64,000 bases of DNA from Aquimarina sp040786285 (GCF_040786285.1 NZ_JBFMKQ010000003.1:620001-684000), one strand, 5' to 3'. Positions 35,036-44,142 are shown, counted from the first letter of the stretch. A program made the numbers and translations. The notes: generated from the letters alone by a model not told the origin.

Positions 35036-35773
35036 TCATCCTGCTATTTGTCTATCTTTTAAAACCAGTCGTTGTCCATCGAAATTAAAGATCCATGCAA
35101 CGTAATACTCATCCTCAGAATGGTAATCGCTACCGTATTTAAAAGGCTCGGTCATGATTTCTGAATGACTAATATCACCCGCACTTAGTGTAATCTCATT
35201 ACCGTTAATACGCAGTGCAATTACCTTTACCAAAAAACCATTATCGATCTTAACCTGGTACAGTGCCGTATCTTTATACCAATGTATATCGTCTAGATCA
35301 ATGATGGCAAACATACGGGTAAGTCCTTGTATAGCATTATCATACCCTTCGTCTTCTGGGAGTACATTAGATAGATATTTCTTTATTTGCGGTGCGTTAT
35401 TGGTCTGTAGAGCTTCTTTTAGGGTGGTAAGCTCTTTAAACAATTGCTTTCTTTGATTTTCTATCTCGGTTTCTTTATCTCTAAAAAGAGTTACATTCTT
35501 TTTCTCGATAGCATTAAGTTGTACTTGTACCACGTCATCATGATTTGGGTTGTACCATTCTTTAGTAAGAAAATAATCTTCTAACCGTACACTTTTAAAC
35601 ACATAACGATGTCGCGCAAAAACCTCATTGCGTAGCAATTGTAGCTCATACAAGGTGTTTTTGGCAATGTCACTGGTGGTGTAGACTACGGTATTGCATT
35701 GGGAACAGTCTTTTAGTTGGGCTTGTGAATATGTCGTACATAAAATAAAGACAAATAGTAAGTTTTTATTCAT
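35036..35773 (-). CDS. YARHG-domain secreted protein
   Basis: 245 residues with a signal peptide (MNKNLLFVFILCTTYSQAQ). The YARHG motif is visible as LRNEVFARHRYVFKSVRLEDYFLTKEW (here ARHR), a domain of bacterial extracellular proteins that probably binds cell-wall components. The C-terminal half is a beta-rich domain. ATG at 35773 is chosen because it begins the signal; an earlier start at 35860 would overlap the neighbouring gene. It follows the gene at 35832 on the same strand. Confidence 0.7.
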   Translation of the reverse strand: MNKNLLFVFILCTTYSQAQLKDCSQCNTVVYTTSDIAKNTLYELQLLRNEVFARHRYVFKSVRLEDYFLTKEWYNPNHDDVVQVQLNAIEKKNVTLFRDKETEIENQRKQLFKELTTLKEALQTNNAPQIKKYLSNVLPEDEGYDNAIQGLTRMFAIIDLDDIHWYKDTALYQVKIDNGFLVKVIALRINGNEITLSAGDISHSEIMTEPFKYGSDYHSEDEYYVAWIFNFDGQRLVLKDRQIAG

Positions 35774-35831
35774 ACTTAATAAGTTAGATACACAAATATA
35801 CAATTCAAATTTCTTAGTGATTTGTATATCA

Positions 35832-36683
35832 TTATTCTCCAAAAATATATTTACGAACAATAGTTTGAGTAATGGGTTTTAGTTTATTCCCGTTAGTCGG
35901 ATGTGTACCTTGAGAGTTAAAAAACTCAATCTTCCCTTCTCTTTTAGCATACCAAACCTTGGCTTTTCCATCATCATCAAAGAAAGTATAATTTGTATCT
36001 ACTTTGATCTTCTTGAATTCATTTAATAGCTTTTCGTCTATAGGAATAATCTTTTTATCAAAGCTTTTAGAACAAAAGGCCAATTCGTAGTACTCTCCAT
36101 TCCATTTCATACAGTCTTTTTGTAACATTTTTAAAGCAAAAAGGGCTATTACAATAATTGCAGAAATAGAACTTATAGTGATTATAATATTTCTCAATGT
36201 TTTACCTCCATGATTGCCATCTCCATCTGCCTTTGTTTTGATATCATTCCCGGTCTCATCCGATATTAAAGTTATATCTCTTTTGGATCCTTGTTCTTTT
36301 GTAATATCAATTTGTGTGTTACTTAATTTTTGAAATTTAGCAAAAGGCCTTGGTTGAAAATCAATTAACAATGCTACTAACTCTAAAGCGATAGGTGATT
36401 GTATGGAATCAGTTTTATTCTTCAAAAAATTTGCAATAGGTTTTAATTTATCATTATCAAACTTTCTGATTGTTTTAATATGATCAGCATCATTGAGTTC
36501 AAAGAATCTCTCTAAAATATTTTGATCACTTCTATTCTTTATTTCACCTAGTACGTCTATACATGCATCTTTCAATTGTCCAGGAGTAGGTTTTGCTAAA
36601 AAAGTACTTAATTCACCTCCTCTATCATTCAAATATTTCTGTCGAATTGCATTAATATATGTTTCAAAAGTAACCATAGTCAT
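35832..36683 (-). CDS. Single-pass membrane protein of unknown function
   Basis: 283 residues: a helical N-terminal cytoplasmic region (about 1-150), one membrane segment (ISSISAIIVIALFALKML, about residues 172-190) and an extracytoplasmic domain with three cysteines (KDCMKWNGEYYELAFCSKSF). No family recognised. It may start at the second ATG (36677). It probably forms an operon with the YARHG gene downstream, so a role in envelope sensing is plausible but unproven. Confidence 0.6.
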   Translation of the reverse strand: MTMVTFETYINAIRQKYLNDRGGELSTFLAKPTPGQLKDACIDVLGEIKNRSDQNILERFFELNDADHIKTIRKFDNDKLKPIANFLKNKTDSIQSPIALELVALLIDFQPRPFAKFQKLSNTQIDITKEQGSKRDITLISDETGNDIKTKADGDGNHGGKTLRNIIITISSISAIIVIALFALKMLQKDCMKWNGEYYELAFCSKSFDKKIIPIDEKLLNEFKKIKVDTNYTFFDDDGKAKVWYAKREGKIEFFNSQGTHPTNGNKLKPITQTIVRKYIFGE

Positions 36684-37044
36684 AATTCTCTATTTATAAA
36701 ATTCTTTCGGAATGTTTGGAACAAAAAGATTCTTCGGAATCTTCGGAATCCTTTACTGTCAGAGGGGTAAAACAGCCATATCTTGCGAAAGAATTTAGAT
36801 CAAGTCGAGATTAGCTATCAAGACAAATGTATACAAACTAATTCAAAACTGGAAATACAAGACAGGATCAGGTAACTGAAACTGGGAAGTACAATTAACT
36901 TTTTCTGTCTTCGTCTTTCCAAACAAACTTCCCAAAACCGAAGAAGCGCTTCTTCTCATTTCGTGTGTTGCTGAAAGGCAAACAATCCTCTGGATTCAAG
37001 ACCCGGACGGCAACACTATTGTTCAATTTCAAAAACAAAAAAAG
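36684..37044. other. 361-bp intergenic region
   Basis: No gene was found. The stretch between about 36880 and 37044 is open in the frame of the small lipoprotein that follows but has no start codon. Its end reads WIQDPDGNTIVQFQ, which resembles the C-terminal edge of glyoxalase/VOC proteins. This could be a chance resemblance or a decayed gene tail. Confidence 0.4.
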
Positions 37045-37197
37045 ATGAGAAGATCATTTATAATTATAGCAATAGTAGTGTTTAATATGTCATTATTTTC
37101 TTGTACAACCTCAGATTTATCTGAAGAAATCGGTATCGAAGAATCAGCTACCGAAGGTGAAGAAGGAGTTGTTGTTCCAGACGATGATGATGAATAG
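37045..37197 (+). CDS. Small acidic lipoprotein
   Basis: 50 residues, too short for usual cut-offs. MRRSFIIIAIVVFNMSLFSC is a lipoprotein signal ending at Cys20; the mature part is only 30 residues and strongly acidic, ending in a run of aspartates. It is followed by a terminator hairpin and then by the sensor kinase gene 74 bp downstream. A role as a sensed ligand or regulator of that kinase is suggested by position only. Confidence 0.55.
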   Translation: MRRSFIIIAIVVFNMSLFSCTTSDLSEEIGIEESATEGEEGVVVPDDDDE

Positions 37198-37221
37198 ACA
37201 AATGTTCAATTAATAGAGATC

Positions 37222-37248
37222 AAAACCGCACCATATTAGTGCGGTTTT
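37222..37248 (+). terminator. Intrinsic terminator or attenuator
   Basis: AAAACCGCAC (37222-37231) pairs perfectly with GTGCGGTTTT (37239-37248) around a 7-base loop. It separates the small lipoprotein gene from the kinase gene and may act as a partial terminator. Confidence 0.75.
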
Positions 37249-37271
37249 GATATTTTTAGTACTTTCAATAT

Positions 37272-39230
37272 ATGAAAGTAAACTACTTTAAATATAGTGC
37301 ACTTATCTTACTGTTTTCTTCCTTTTTCTTTACTTCTTGTTCAGATAGAAACGATTCATTTGGTAGTGTAAAAAGTTTAAAAACAGATAGTATTTCAAAA
37401 TGCTACCAGAATGCTAAAGATAAATTAAAACCTTTACCAGAACGTATTGCGTCAATCAACACTTCTTATACACTATCGAAAAATGCTAGTATAGATTCTT
37501 TAGAGCAAAAATCCCTTTCCTATAAAATCATATTGCACAACAAAGCTAAACAATACGATAGCGTTCTTTTTTATGGTAGAAAATTAATGGTAAAAGCGTT
37601 AAGTACAAATGACACTGTAATGCTTGCTAAGGCTAATTTTAAAATAGGGAATTACTTCTATAAAACATCGAGGACAGATAGTGCTTTCTTTTACTTAAAC
37701 CGTTCGAAAAATTATCACCTGTCAATAAAAGAATATACTAAGGCCGGTAAAAGATTATTGACAATGGCAACTTTACAGAATAATAAAGGGGACTTTATTG
37801 GTAGTGAGGTTACGGCTATAGAAGCCTTAGAATATTTAAATCCAGAGACAGACAAAAAACAAATCGCCTCTGTGTACAATACATTGGCAATTAGCTCAAA
37901 TAGACAAAACAATTATGATGAGGCTATCTACTGGTATAATAAAGCAATTTCAGAAACCAAGAATCAAACACATAAGCTTATCTACAAAAATAATTTGGCA
38001 ATTGTTTATTCAAAAAATAACAACTTTGAAAAAGCAATAAATCTACTCTCTAAGTTAGCTATCGATACATTAACCATTAATAGAAAAGAAAAAGCCAGAA
38101 TCTATGATAATTTAGCATATATTAAATGGTTAGATAATAAAAATTATAGGGCTGAAGACGAATTAAACCGTAATCTTAAAATACGTTTAAGTGAAAATGA
38201 TTTTTCTGGTCAATTTGCCAGTTATGTCCATTTAATAGAGTATCATAAAAACCTCAAACAAGATAAAATTGCTATTAAGTATGCCCATAATGCGTATGAA
38301 ATAGCAAAAAAAATAAACGGTGCAAAATCCAAAGTAGAGGCTCTCTCCTATCTTATCCAATTAGAAGATAATCCTAAAAAGGTGGCTAATGAATACAGAA
38401 GGTTAACCGATAGCCTTACAGATGCAAGAGGAATGGCCAAAAATCAATTTGCCAAAGTAAAATATGATACCGAAAAAAACCGTGAAAGAGTTCTAGAATT
38501 AAAAGCTGAAACAGTAGAAAAGGACTTAAAACTAACCAAAGAAACATCAAGAAGGAATATTCTAATACTAGTCTCGACTACTTTACTAATCATAGTTATA
38601 TCCATCGTTTTAATCTGGAAACAACGTATCAAAACCGCACGTATCGAAGAACGTCATGATACAAACAGCAGGTTATCCAAAAAATTACATGATGAGGTAG
38701 GCAATGACCTCTACTACCTGCTATTACAATTACAAAAGGTTTCCGGTTTTAAAAATGATCAGGGAAATCTTAAAATACTAAAGGGTTTTGATACTGTTTA
38801 TCATAAGATTAGAGATTTTTCTAGGGATAATAAAGTAGAAACCGGAGAAGAGTATGGTGATGAACTACTATCATTGTTAGATTCATACGGTGATGATGAA
38901 ACTAAAGTAATCACTAGTGAATTAGAGGCTAATTTTTGGACAGCAGTATCTCCTCTCAAAAAAGAAGAACTCTATTGGGTGTTAAAAGAGCTATTAACTA
39001 ATATGAAGAGGCATAGTCGAGCTAGTATTGCAGCTGTGACTTTTACAAAAGAAAAGGAAAAGATCACCGTAAACTATACTGATAATGGCGTTGGTATGAA
39101 TACAAAAAAAATAATTTCAAAAAATGGACTGCGTAATGTGGAAAACCGCATAAAAGACATTAGCGGAACTATTACTTTTGACTCAAAACCAAAAGAAGGT
39201 TTTAAAGCAACAATTGTTTTTAAGCCATAA
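37272..39230 (+). CDS. TPR-containing sensor histidine kinase
   Basis: 652 residues. It has a lipoprotein-like signal (FFFTSC), about eight tetratricopeptide-type repeats in the extracytoplasmic part (for example YNTLAISSNRQNNYDEAIYWYNKAI), one membrane segment (ILVSTTLLIIVISIVLIW, about 428-445), an H-box with LHDEVGNDLYYLL (His near 473) and an ATPase domain (LKELLTNMKRHS, DNGVGM, KEGFKATIVF). It belongs to the NarX/HPK7-like family common in Bacteroidota. The next gene, 12 bp away, is its likely response regulator. Confidence 0.88.
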   Translation: MKVNYFKYSALILLFSSFFFTSCSDRNDSFGSVKSLKTDSISKCYQNAKDKLKPLPERIASINTSYTLSKNASIDSLEQKSLSYKIILHNKAKQYDSVLFYGRKLMVKALSTNDTVMLAKANFKIGNYFYKTSRTDSAFFYLNRSKNYHLSIKEYTKAGKRLLTMATLQNNKGDFIGSEVTAIEALEYLNPETDKKQIASVYNTLAISSNRQNNYDEAIYWYNKAISETKNQTHKLIYKNNLAIVYSKNNNFEKAINLLSKLAIDTLTINRKEKARIYDNLAYIKWLDNKNYRAEDELNRNLKIRLSENDFSGQFASYVHLIEYHKNLKQDKIAIKYAHNAYEIAKKINGAKSKVEALSYLIQLEDNPKKVANEYRRLTDSLTDARGMAKNQFAKVKYDTEKNRERVLELKAETVEKDLKLTKETSRRNILILVSTTLLIIVISIVLIWKQRIKTARIEERHDTNSRLSKKLHDEVGNDLYYLLLQLQKVSGFKNDQGNLKILKGFDTVYHKIRDFSRDNKVETGEEYGDELLSLLDSYGDDETKVITSELEANFWTAVSPLKKEELYWVLKELLTNMKRHSRASIAAVTFTKEKEKITVNYTDNGVGMNTKKIISKNGLRNVENRIKDISGTITFDSKPKEGFKATIVFKP

Positions 39231-39242
39231 TTTGAATGAAAT

Positions 39243-39911
39243 ATGTTTACAAAAATTTTGATTGCCGAAGATGAGGATAGCGATAATTTAGGTATTGTTT
39301 CTGCCGTTAGCGAATTCACCAAAGCCCATGTTGATACCGCGCAGTTCTGTGATAAAACACTGCTTAAACTAAAGAATGCTATACACAAGAATACTCCTTA
39401 TGATTTATTGATTACCGACCTTTCTTTTGTAATAGATTATAAAAAGCACCACATTACAACGGGTAAACAACTTATCGAGGAAGTAAAGAAAGTACAACCT
39501 AGTATTAAGATCATAGTCTTTACCGGAGAAAAGAAACCCGCTATAATCAAATCCTTTTTTACAAACCATAAAATCGATGGATATGTTTGTAAAGGTCTTT
39601 ATGGATTAACTCAATTGGTTCAAGCTATTACAGCAGTAGATCAAGGTAATATATACACCTGCCCGGTATCTAAAGATGCGTTACATCAAAAAAATGTATT
39701 ACAACTAGATCAATACGAAATACAACTTTTAAAATTACTGGCACAAGGATATAAACACGAAGAAATAAGTCTATATTTAATAGAAAACGACATTGAACCC
39801 AGTAGCAAACGATCTGTAGAAGATAAAATACGAAAACTACGAGATGATTTTAACGCCAAAACCAATATACAACTTGTATATATCGTAAATCAATTGGGGT
39901 TAATTGATTGA
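39243..39911 (+). CDS. Response regulator of the kinase at 37272
   Basis: 222 residues. Receiver: KILIAEDEDSDN (acidic pocket), DLLITDLSFV (phospho-acceptor Asp near 58), IKIIVFTGEKK and YVCKG (Lys switch). The C-terminal part (LDQYEIQLLKLLAQGYKHEEI onward) resembles a LuxR-type helix-turn-helix but the recognition helix is divergent (PSSKRSVEDKIRKLRDDF). Positioned 12 bp after the kinase, it should be its partner. DNA target unknown. Confidence 0.82.
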   Translation: MFTKILIAEDEDSDNLGIVSAVSEFTKAHVDTAQFCDKTLLKLKNAIHKNTPYDLLITDLSFVIDYKKHHITTGKQLIEEVKKVQPSIKIIVFTGEKKPAIIKSFFTNHKIDGYVCKGLYGLTQLVQAITAVDQGNIYTCPVSKDALHQKNVLQLDQYEIQLLKLLAQGYKHEEISLYLIENDIEPSSKRSVEDKIRKLRDDFNAKTNIQLVYIVNQLGLID

Positions 39912-39939
39912 ATTATCTACACATAACCTATAAAATACT

Positions 39940-39973
39940 ATCCCTTGTGGCTTATCACAAGGGATTCTTTTTT
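39940..39973 (+). terminator. Intrinsic terminator after the two-component genes
   Basis: ATCCCTTGTG (39940-39949) pairs with CACAAGGGAT (39956-39965), followed by a C-interrupted T-rich run. It lies 29 bp after the response-regulator stop. Confidence 0.8.
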
Positions 39974-40018
39974 CATAGTCATAATTTTGGGGCGTTATTA
40001 ATCTTAAAACTTTATAAA

Positions 40019-40321
40019 ATGGCAAGAAATGAAAACACAAACACAACTGGTGGAGCATGGACGGATCAAGAAAAAAATGACGTCTGGAAAAAAGGTAAAG
40101 TAATTACCGGATATTCTTCTGACACATGGAGGACTGATAAATGTGGAAAAACAATGAAATGGGATGATCATGGAGATAGAGATTCTAATTATGGTTGGGA
40201 AATAGACCATATTGACCCCGTTTCTAATGATGGTAGTGACGATATCATTAATCTTCAACCTCTACATTGGGAAAACAATCTAAACAAAGGAAATCAAACT
40301 GATTGGAGTTGTCCTAGTTAA
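40019..40321 (+). CDS. HNH endonuclease-like protein, copy 1
   Basis: 100 residues. The core reads GWEIDHIDPVSNDGSDDIINLQPLHW followed by ENNLNKG, the DH...N...H pattern of small HNH nucleases. Cys residues at the start and end (DKCGK, WSCP) may bind zinc. No signal peptide. ATG at 40019 is chosen; a longer frame from 39908 would run through the terminator. A homologous copy lies 500 bp downstream. It may cut DNA as a host or mobile nuclease or a toxin; no immunity gene is evident. Confidence 0.75.
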   Translation: MARNENTNTTGGAWTDQEKNDVWKKGKVITGYSSDTWRTDKCGKTMKWDDHGDRDSNYGWEIDHIDPVSNDGSDDIINLQPLHWENNLNKGNQTDWSCPS

Positions 40322-40385
40322 GTTTTAAATGGAGTAAGTGATATTTTATTTGGGATAAAGCTTGTTTTGGGGTAACGAGCCGTAT

Positions 40386-40425
40386 AGACCTTACAGGTAT
40401 CGATACCTGTGAGGTCTTTTCTTTT
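40386..40425 (+). terminator. Intrinsic terminator between HNH copies
   Basis: The palindrome AGACCTTACAGGTATC / GATACCTGTGAGGTCT (40386-40417, one mismatch) is followed by TTTTCTTTT. It ends transcription of HNH copy 1. Confidence 0.85.
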
Positions 40426-40513
40426 GAATATTTCGATGCTCTGTGGAAAACCACAAGGGATTGGTCGGTGAGGTTGGTAAGTTTGGGGTGTATTAATCTT
40501 AAAGTTGTAAAAT

Positions 40514-40816
40514 ATGTCCAGAAAACCTAACACTAATAGAGATGGTAGAACATGGTCTGAAGATCAAAAAAGAAAAGTTTGGAACGACGGGGGTGTTTCC
40601 ATTCTAGGATTACCGGTAAACGAATGGAAGAATGATAGATGTGGAAAAAGAATGAAGTACTCAGAACATGGTAATAGAAATTCAATCCATGGCTGGGAAA
40701 TAGATCATATCAATCCTGTTTCTAATGGAGGAAGTGATGAGTATATAAATCTCCAACCTTTACATTGGAAAAATAATTTAGACAAAGCCGATAAACGCTT
40801 TTGGAGTTGTCCATGA
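40514..40816 (+). CDS. HNH endonuclease-like protein, copy 2
   Basis: 100 residues, very similar in length and motif to the gene at 40019: HGWEIDHINPVSNGGSDEY, then INLQPLHWKNNLDKADK, and an identical WSCP end. Upstream DNA also shares CACAAGGGATT and a GGxGTxATTAATCTTAAA block, so gene and leader were duplicated together. It is followed after 62 bp by a TM2-domain gene. Confidence 0.75.
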   Translation: MSRKPNTNRDGRTWSEDQKRKVWNDGGVSILGLPVNEWKNDRCGKRMKYSEHGNRNSIHGWEIDHINPVSNGGSDEYINLQPLHWKNNLDKADKRFWSCP

Positions 40817-40878
40817 TAAATAAATATCTAGATTAATTTATAGAATCAAAAGTAAAAAATAATTAAACAAAATATATT

Positions 40879-41172
40879 ATGAATAAACACTACTTACAAT
40901 CTCAAATTAAATCAACAGGAACCGCCTATCTTTTTTATTTCTTACTCTTTGGTAGTCATTATGCTTATCTAGGGAAATGGGGGCTACAATTCCTATTCTG
41001 GTTTACGTTTGGAGGTTTAGGAATATGGTCATTAATAGATCTGTTTACTATGTCTGATAAAGTATCTAAACACAATTTCCCAATTTTTAAAAGAATTGAA
41101 GAAATAGAAAATAAGGAAAAAGAGTTCGATCAAGAAAAACAAATTGCAATGATAGCTGCAATTAAAAACTAA
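40879..41172 (+). CDS. TM2-domain membrane protein
   Basis: 97 residues with two membrane helices joined by a short turn (AYLFYFLLFGSHYAYLGKWG and FWFTFGGLGIWSLIDLF), the TM2 pattern, and a charged C-terminal helix (KRIEEIENKEKEFDQEKQ). TM2 proteins occur in many bacteria without a set function. It is 4 bp upstream of the next gene and probably begins an operon that runs to the HsdR-N-like gene. Confidence 0.75.
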   Translation: MNKHYLQSQIKSTGTAYLFYFLLFGSHYAYLGKWGLQFLFWFTFGGLGIWSLIDLFTMSDKVSKHNFPIFKRIEEIENKEKEFDQEKQIAMIAAIKN

Positions 41173-41176
41173 AGAA

Positions 41177-41716
41177 ATGAAAAAAATTATTCCATTTATA
41201 TTAATGATATTATTATCTAATATTATCATATCACAAGGTCAAAAAACAGAACCTAATCAAAGTAATGCCGAGATCTTTTCGTTTAGATCGGGTTCTTTAA
41301 TTGAAAAACAGTTTAAAGAAGTTGGAAAAGTCGGTAAAACTGAAATTAAAATAGTCAAACTAACTGATATGATTTCAGGAGAATCTGTAAGTTCTTTGAG
41401 GATTCAACGCGCGTTTATAGGGAAATATAATTCCGATACTAAAATTGCCTCATTGGATACTGATGAAATTGATGCTTTAGTTAAGTCAATAGAAATAATA
41501 CAGAAACAAGTTTTTGATTTTCCTCCAGAAAATTATACTGAAATATCATTTAGAAGTAGAAGCGGATTTGTAGCAGGTTGTTATTGGAGCAAGGATAGTT
41601 GGAAACCATATATCCAAATCAAAAAACATGATGGCAAGTCACTATTAACTATAAGTAAATCAGATTTCTTAATCTTACTTGAACTTCTCAAACAAGCTAA
41701 AAATGAATTGAACTAG
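41177..41716 (+). CDS. Exported hypothetical protein
   Basis: 179 residues with a signal peptide (MKKIIPFILMILLSNIIISQ). The body shows beta-strand patterns (KTEIKIVKLTDMISGESVSS, YTEISFRSRSGFVAGCYW) but no known family. It lies between the TM2 gene (4-bp gap) and the restriction-like gene (3-bp gap), so it is almost certainly co-transcribed. Confidence 0.55.
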   Translation: MKKIIPFILMILLSNIIISQGQKTEPNQSNAEIFSFRSGSLIEKQFKEVGKVGKTEIKIVKLTDMISGESVSSLRIQRAFIGKYNSDTKIASLDTDEIDALVKSIEIIQKQVFDFPPENYTEISFRSRSGFVAGCYWSKDSWKPYIQIKKHDGKSLLTISKSDFLILLELLKQAKNELN

Positions 41717-41719
41717 CCC

Positions 41720-42775
41720 ATGGAACTAAACAACCAACTTAAGGCTCTAGCCGATAAGATCGAACAGCTTAAAGATCAAATAGAAACAGAAGAATCAACT
41801 AAACATGCTTTTGTATTACCTTTTATAAACCTGTTAGGGTATGACAGTTTTAATCCCACAGAAGTGGTACCAGAGTTTACCGCAGATCTTGGATTAAAAA
41901 AAGGTGAAAAGGTAGATTATGCAATATTTCATGATGGTAATCCTGTGATCATTATTGAATGTAAAAACTGGAAAGAAGATCTTGATGTACATAACTCACA
42001 ACTAGCAAGATATTTTCATGTTACACATACGAGATTTGCTTTGCTAACCAATGGTATTGAATATCGATTCTATACAGATCTTGATGAAACCAATATCATG
42101 GATGAAAAACCTTTTCTAGAATTCGATATCACAAACCTTAAAGAGAATACCATTCATGAAATCTCAAAGTTTCACAAATCAAATTTTGACATTGATAAAA
42201 TAGTAAATAATGCCAGTTCTTTAAAATTCACAAAGGAAATTAAGAAACTAATCAATGTTGAGTTGCATGAACCTTCTTATGACTTTGTACGATTATTTGC
42301 AGGACAAGTATACTCAGGTCGTCTTACAGAACGAGTAATGGAAGAGTTTACAGAACTAGTAAAAAAAGCATTCAATCAAACCATTAGTGAGCGTGTTAGT
42401 GATCGTCTAAACTCAGCCCTGAATAAAGAAGTTGAAAAGCAACAGGAAGAAGAACTTGAAGAGGAAGAAGAATACAGTAAAATTGTAACTACAGAGGTAG
42501 AACTAGAAGGATACCGAATTGTTGTAGCCATTTTACGGAGGAAAGTATCCATAGATAGAATCGTGCATCGAGACACTCAATCCTATTTTGGAGTTTTACT
42601 TGACGACAATAATAGAAAGCCTATTTGTAGACTTCACTTAGATAATAATAAAAAGTATATCACCCTTTTTGATCAAGACAAAAAAACACAACGTGAGCAA
42701 ATCGAATCCGTTGATGACATCTATAATTTTGAAGAACAATTGCTTCAAACTGTTGATTACTACGAACAAGAATAA
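41720..42775 (+). CDS. HsdR-N-like PD-(D/E)XK endonuclease domain protein
   Basis: 351 residues. The N-terminal domain resembles the type I restriction HSDR_N nuclease domain: FVLPFINLLGYDSFNPTEVVP, KVDYAIFHDG (D of the active site) and PVIIIECKNW (E-x-K), followed by LARYFHVTHTRFALLTNGIEYRFYTD. The rest is helical with an acidic insert (EEELEEEEEY) and a small beta domain at the C-terminus. No helicase is attached and no HsdM/HsdS lies nearby, so it is a stand-alone nuclease-like protein, possibly in DNA repair or defence. Confidence 0.78.
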   Translation: MELNNQLKALADKIEQLKDQIETEESTKHAFVLPFINLLGYDSFNPTEVVPEFTADLGLKKGEKVDYAIFHDGNPVIIIECKNWKEDLDVHNSQLARYFHVTHTRFALLTNGIEYRFYTDLDETNIMDEKPFLEFDITNLKENTIHEISKFHKSNFDIDKIVNNASSLKFTKEIKKLINVELHEPSYDFVRLFAGQVYSGRLTERVMEEFTELVKKAFNQTISERVSDRLNSALNKEVEKQQEEELEEEEEYSKIVTTEVELEGYRIVVAILRRKVSIDRIVHRDTQSYFGVLLDDNNRKPICRLHLDNNKKYITLFDQDKKTQREQIESVDDIYNFEEQLLQTVDYYEQE

Positions 42776-42789
42776 TAAAATCGTACCCT

Positions 42790-43173
42790 ATGAAGAAACT
42801 AATATTCCTAATCGTATTTATTTCTGCATCGTACCAATGCAACTCTCAAAGCACCGAAACAAGTCTCTATCTAAAGGAAGAATTAATAAGACAAAGAGAT
42901 GACCTATTAAAACAAGCGCAAGAAATACAAGCAAGAATTGATGCCATAGATAAAAAGCTTGGTAACAAAAGTCAAACTACAAATCAGGTTCAATACTTTA
43001 CAAAAAATGCAAAATACGATGATGGTAGTTATTCGAGATCCATAGAACGTCAAAGTAGTAAGCAATATAAAACAAGAACTACTAGAACATATTATCAAGG
43101 CCCGAGAGGTGGTTGTTATTACATAAATTCTAATGGTAATAAGACCTATGTAGCCAGGAGTATGTGTAATTAA
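42790..43173 (+). CDS. Exported protein with PBCV-type basic adaptor motif
   Basis: 127 residues: a signal peptide with QCNS, a coiled-coil region (LKEELIRQRDDLLKQAQEIQ) and a C-terminal segment GPRGGCYYINSNGNKTYVA that matches the PBCV-specific basic adaptor repeat. In viruses and bacteria this short motif is found next to nucleases or peptidases. Here it precedes a staphylococcal-type nuclease. Function unknown. Confidence 0.65.
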   Translation: MKKLIFLIVFISASYQCNSQSTETSLYLKEELIRQRDDLLKQAQEIQARIDAIDKKLGNKSQTTNQVQYFTKNAKYDDGSYSRSIERQSSKQYKTRTTRTYYQGPRGGCYYINSNGNKTYVARSMCN

Positions 43174-43214
43174 TAATTATTATCTCTAACTTTAATCAAC
43201 TTAAAACTAATCGA

Positions 43215-43715
43215 ATGATAAGAAATTACATAAAGTACTTATTTATATCACTTTGCTTTTTATCATTTACATCAGATCAAAAAGTACCTAAGGAATTCTT
43301 TGCCAAAGTAATTGGTGTTAAAGATGGAGATACCATCGAGGTCTTATATAAAAAAGAACCTATCATTATTCGATTAGAACATATCGATTGCCCAGAGAAA
43401 AAACAACCTTTTGGACAAAAAGCAAAGCAGTTTACGTCAGATTTTTGCTTTGATAAAAAAGTAAAAGTTATTTCAAAGGGTAGATTCGATAGATACAGAA
43501 GGCTTATCGCTGTTATTGAATATAAAAATCAAAGTTTAAATAAAGAGTTAGTTTCGAATGGGTATGCATTACACTTCAAAAAATATTCAAAAGATTCTAC
43601 CTATAGTAATTTAGAAGATCAGGCTAGACTTCTTAAAAAAGGAATGTGGTCTCAAGAAAAATTAATAGAACCCTGGTTATTCCGTAAGCGAAAAACAACA
43701 AAGAAAATAAATTAA
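43215..43715 (+). CDS. Staphylococcal nuclease (SNase) family exported thermonuclease
   Basis: 166 residues, signal peptide plus SNase OB-fold. Catalytic set: VKDGDTIEV (metal Asp), IIRLEHIDCPEKKQPFG (Arg, Asp, Glu) and GRFDRYRRLIAVI (Arg). The end EDQARLLKKGMWSQ is standard. The enzyme cuts DNA and RNA with calcium in the periplasm or outside. It sits in a run of small exported genes, so it may act in nucleic-acid scavenging. Confidence 0.88.
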   Translation: MIRNYIKYLFISLCFLSFTSDQKVPKEFFAKVIGVKDGDTIEVLYKKEPIIIRLEHIDCPEKKQPFGQKAKQFTSDFCFDKKVKVISKGRFDRYRRLIAVIEYKNQSLNKELVSNGYALHFKKYSKDSTYSNLEDQARLLKKGMWSQEKLIEPWLFRKRKTTKKIN

Positions 43716-43727
43716 CAATTCCAAATC

Positions 43728-44117
43728 ATGAGAAAAGTGATCAGTCCTTTAATTTTTATGTTTTATATTCTTGGCTGTGGTCAAGGAACTTATAGCCCAA
43801 ATAAAGTAGAAAATGAGAAAAAATTCTATTACCCAAAAATGAATGATAAATTTTGGAGAACATATAAACCTAACTTAACTGGTGCTGAAGGTTGGATTAA
43901 AAAAGATTGCATAAATAAAGAGTTTGTTGGACAAAATGTAATTGTTTTATTCGAAGCTATAGAACACTTTAGTTGGGGAAATTATAAAGGCCATTTACGA
44001 GTGAAGGTGATTGAATCTTCGAAAGAAATTTATATAGATTTTAAATGTTTCAAGCCAAATTATGAGAAAGGAGAATGGTTAGGCCCTAAATTAGAAATAC
44101 CTTCATACAAAAGGTGA
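43728..44117 (+). CDS. Small lipoprotein of unknown function
   Basis: 129 residues with a lipoprotein signal (MFYILGCG). The body is basic and aromatic (KFYYPKMNDKFWRTYKPN, IEHFSWGNYKGHLRVKVIES) and looks like a small beta domain. No family recognised. It follows the SNase gene by 12 bp and is probably in the same operon. Confidence 0.6.
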   Translation: MRKVISPLIFMFYILGCGQGTYSPNKVENEKKFYYPKMNDKFWRTYKPNLTGAEGWIKKDCINKEFVGQNVIVLFEAIEHFSWGNYKGHLRVKVIESSKEIYIDFKCFKPNYEKGEWLGPKLEIPSYKR

Positions 44118-44142
44118 TCTTGATTAACAAAACTACTCAACC

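Noticed and set aside
36880..37044. Possible end of a glyoxalase/VOC gene in front of the small lipoprotein
   Set aside because: Only a short tail (WIQDPDGNTIVQFQ) resembles the family, there is no start codon and no upstream part, so a chance match is as likely as a remnant.
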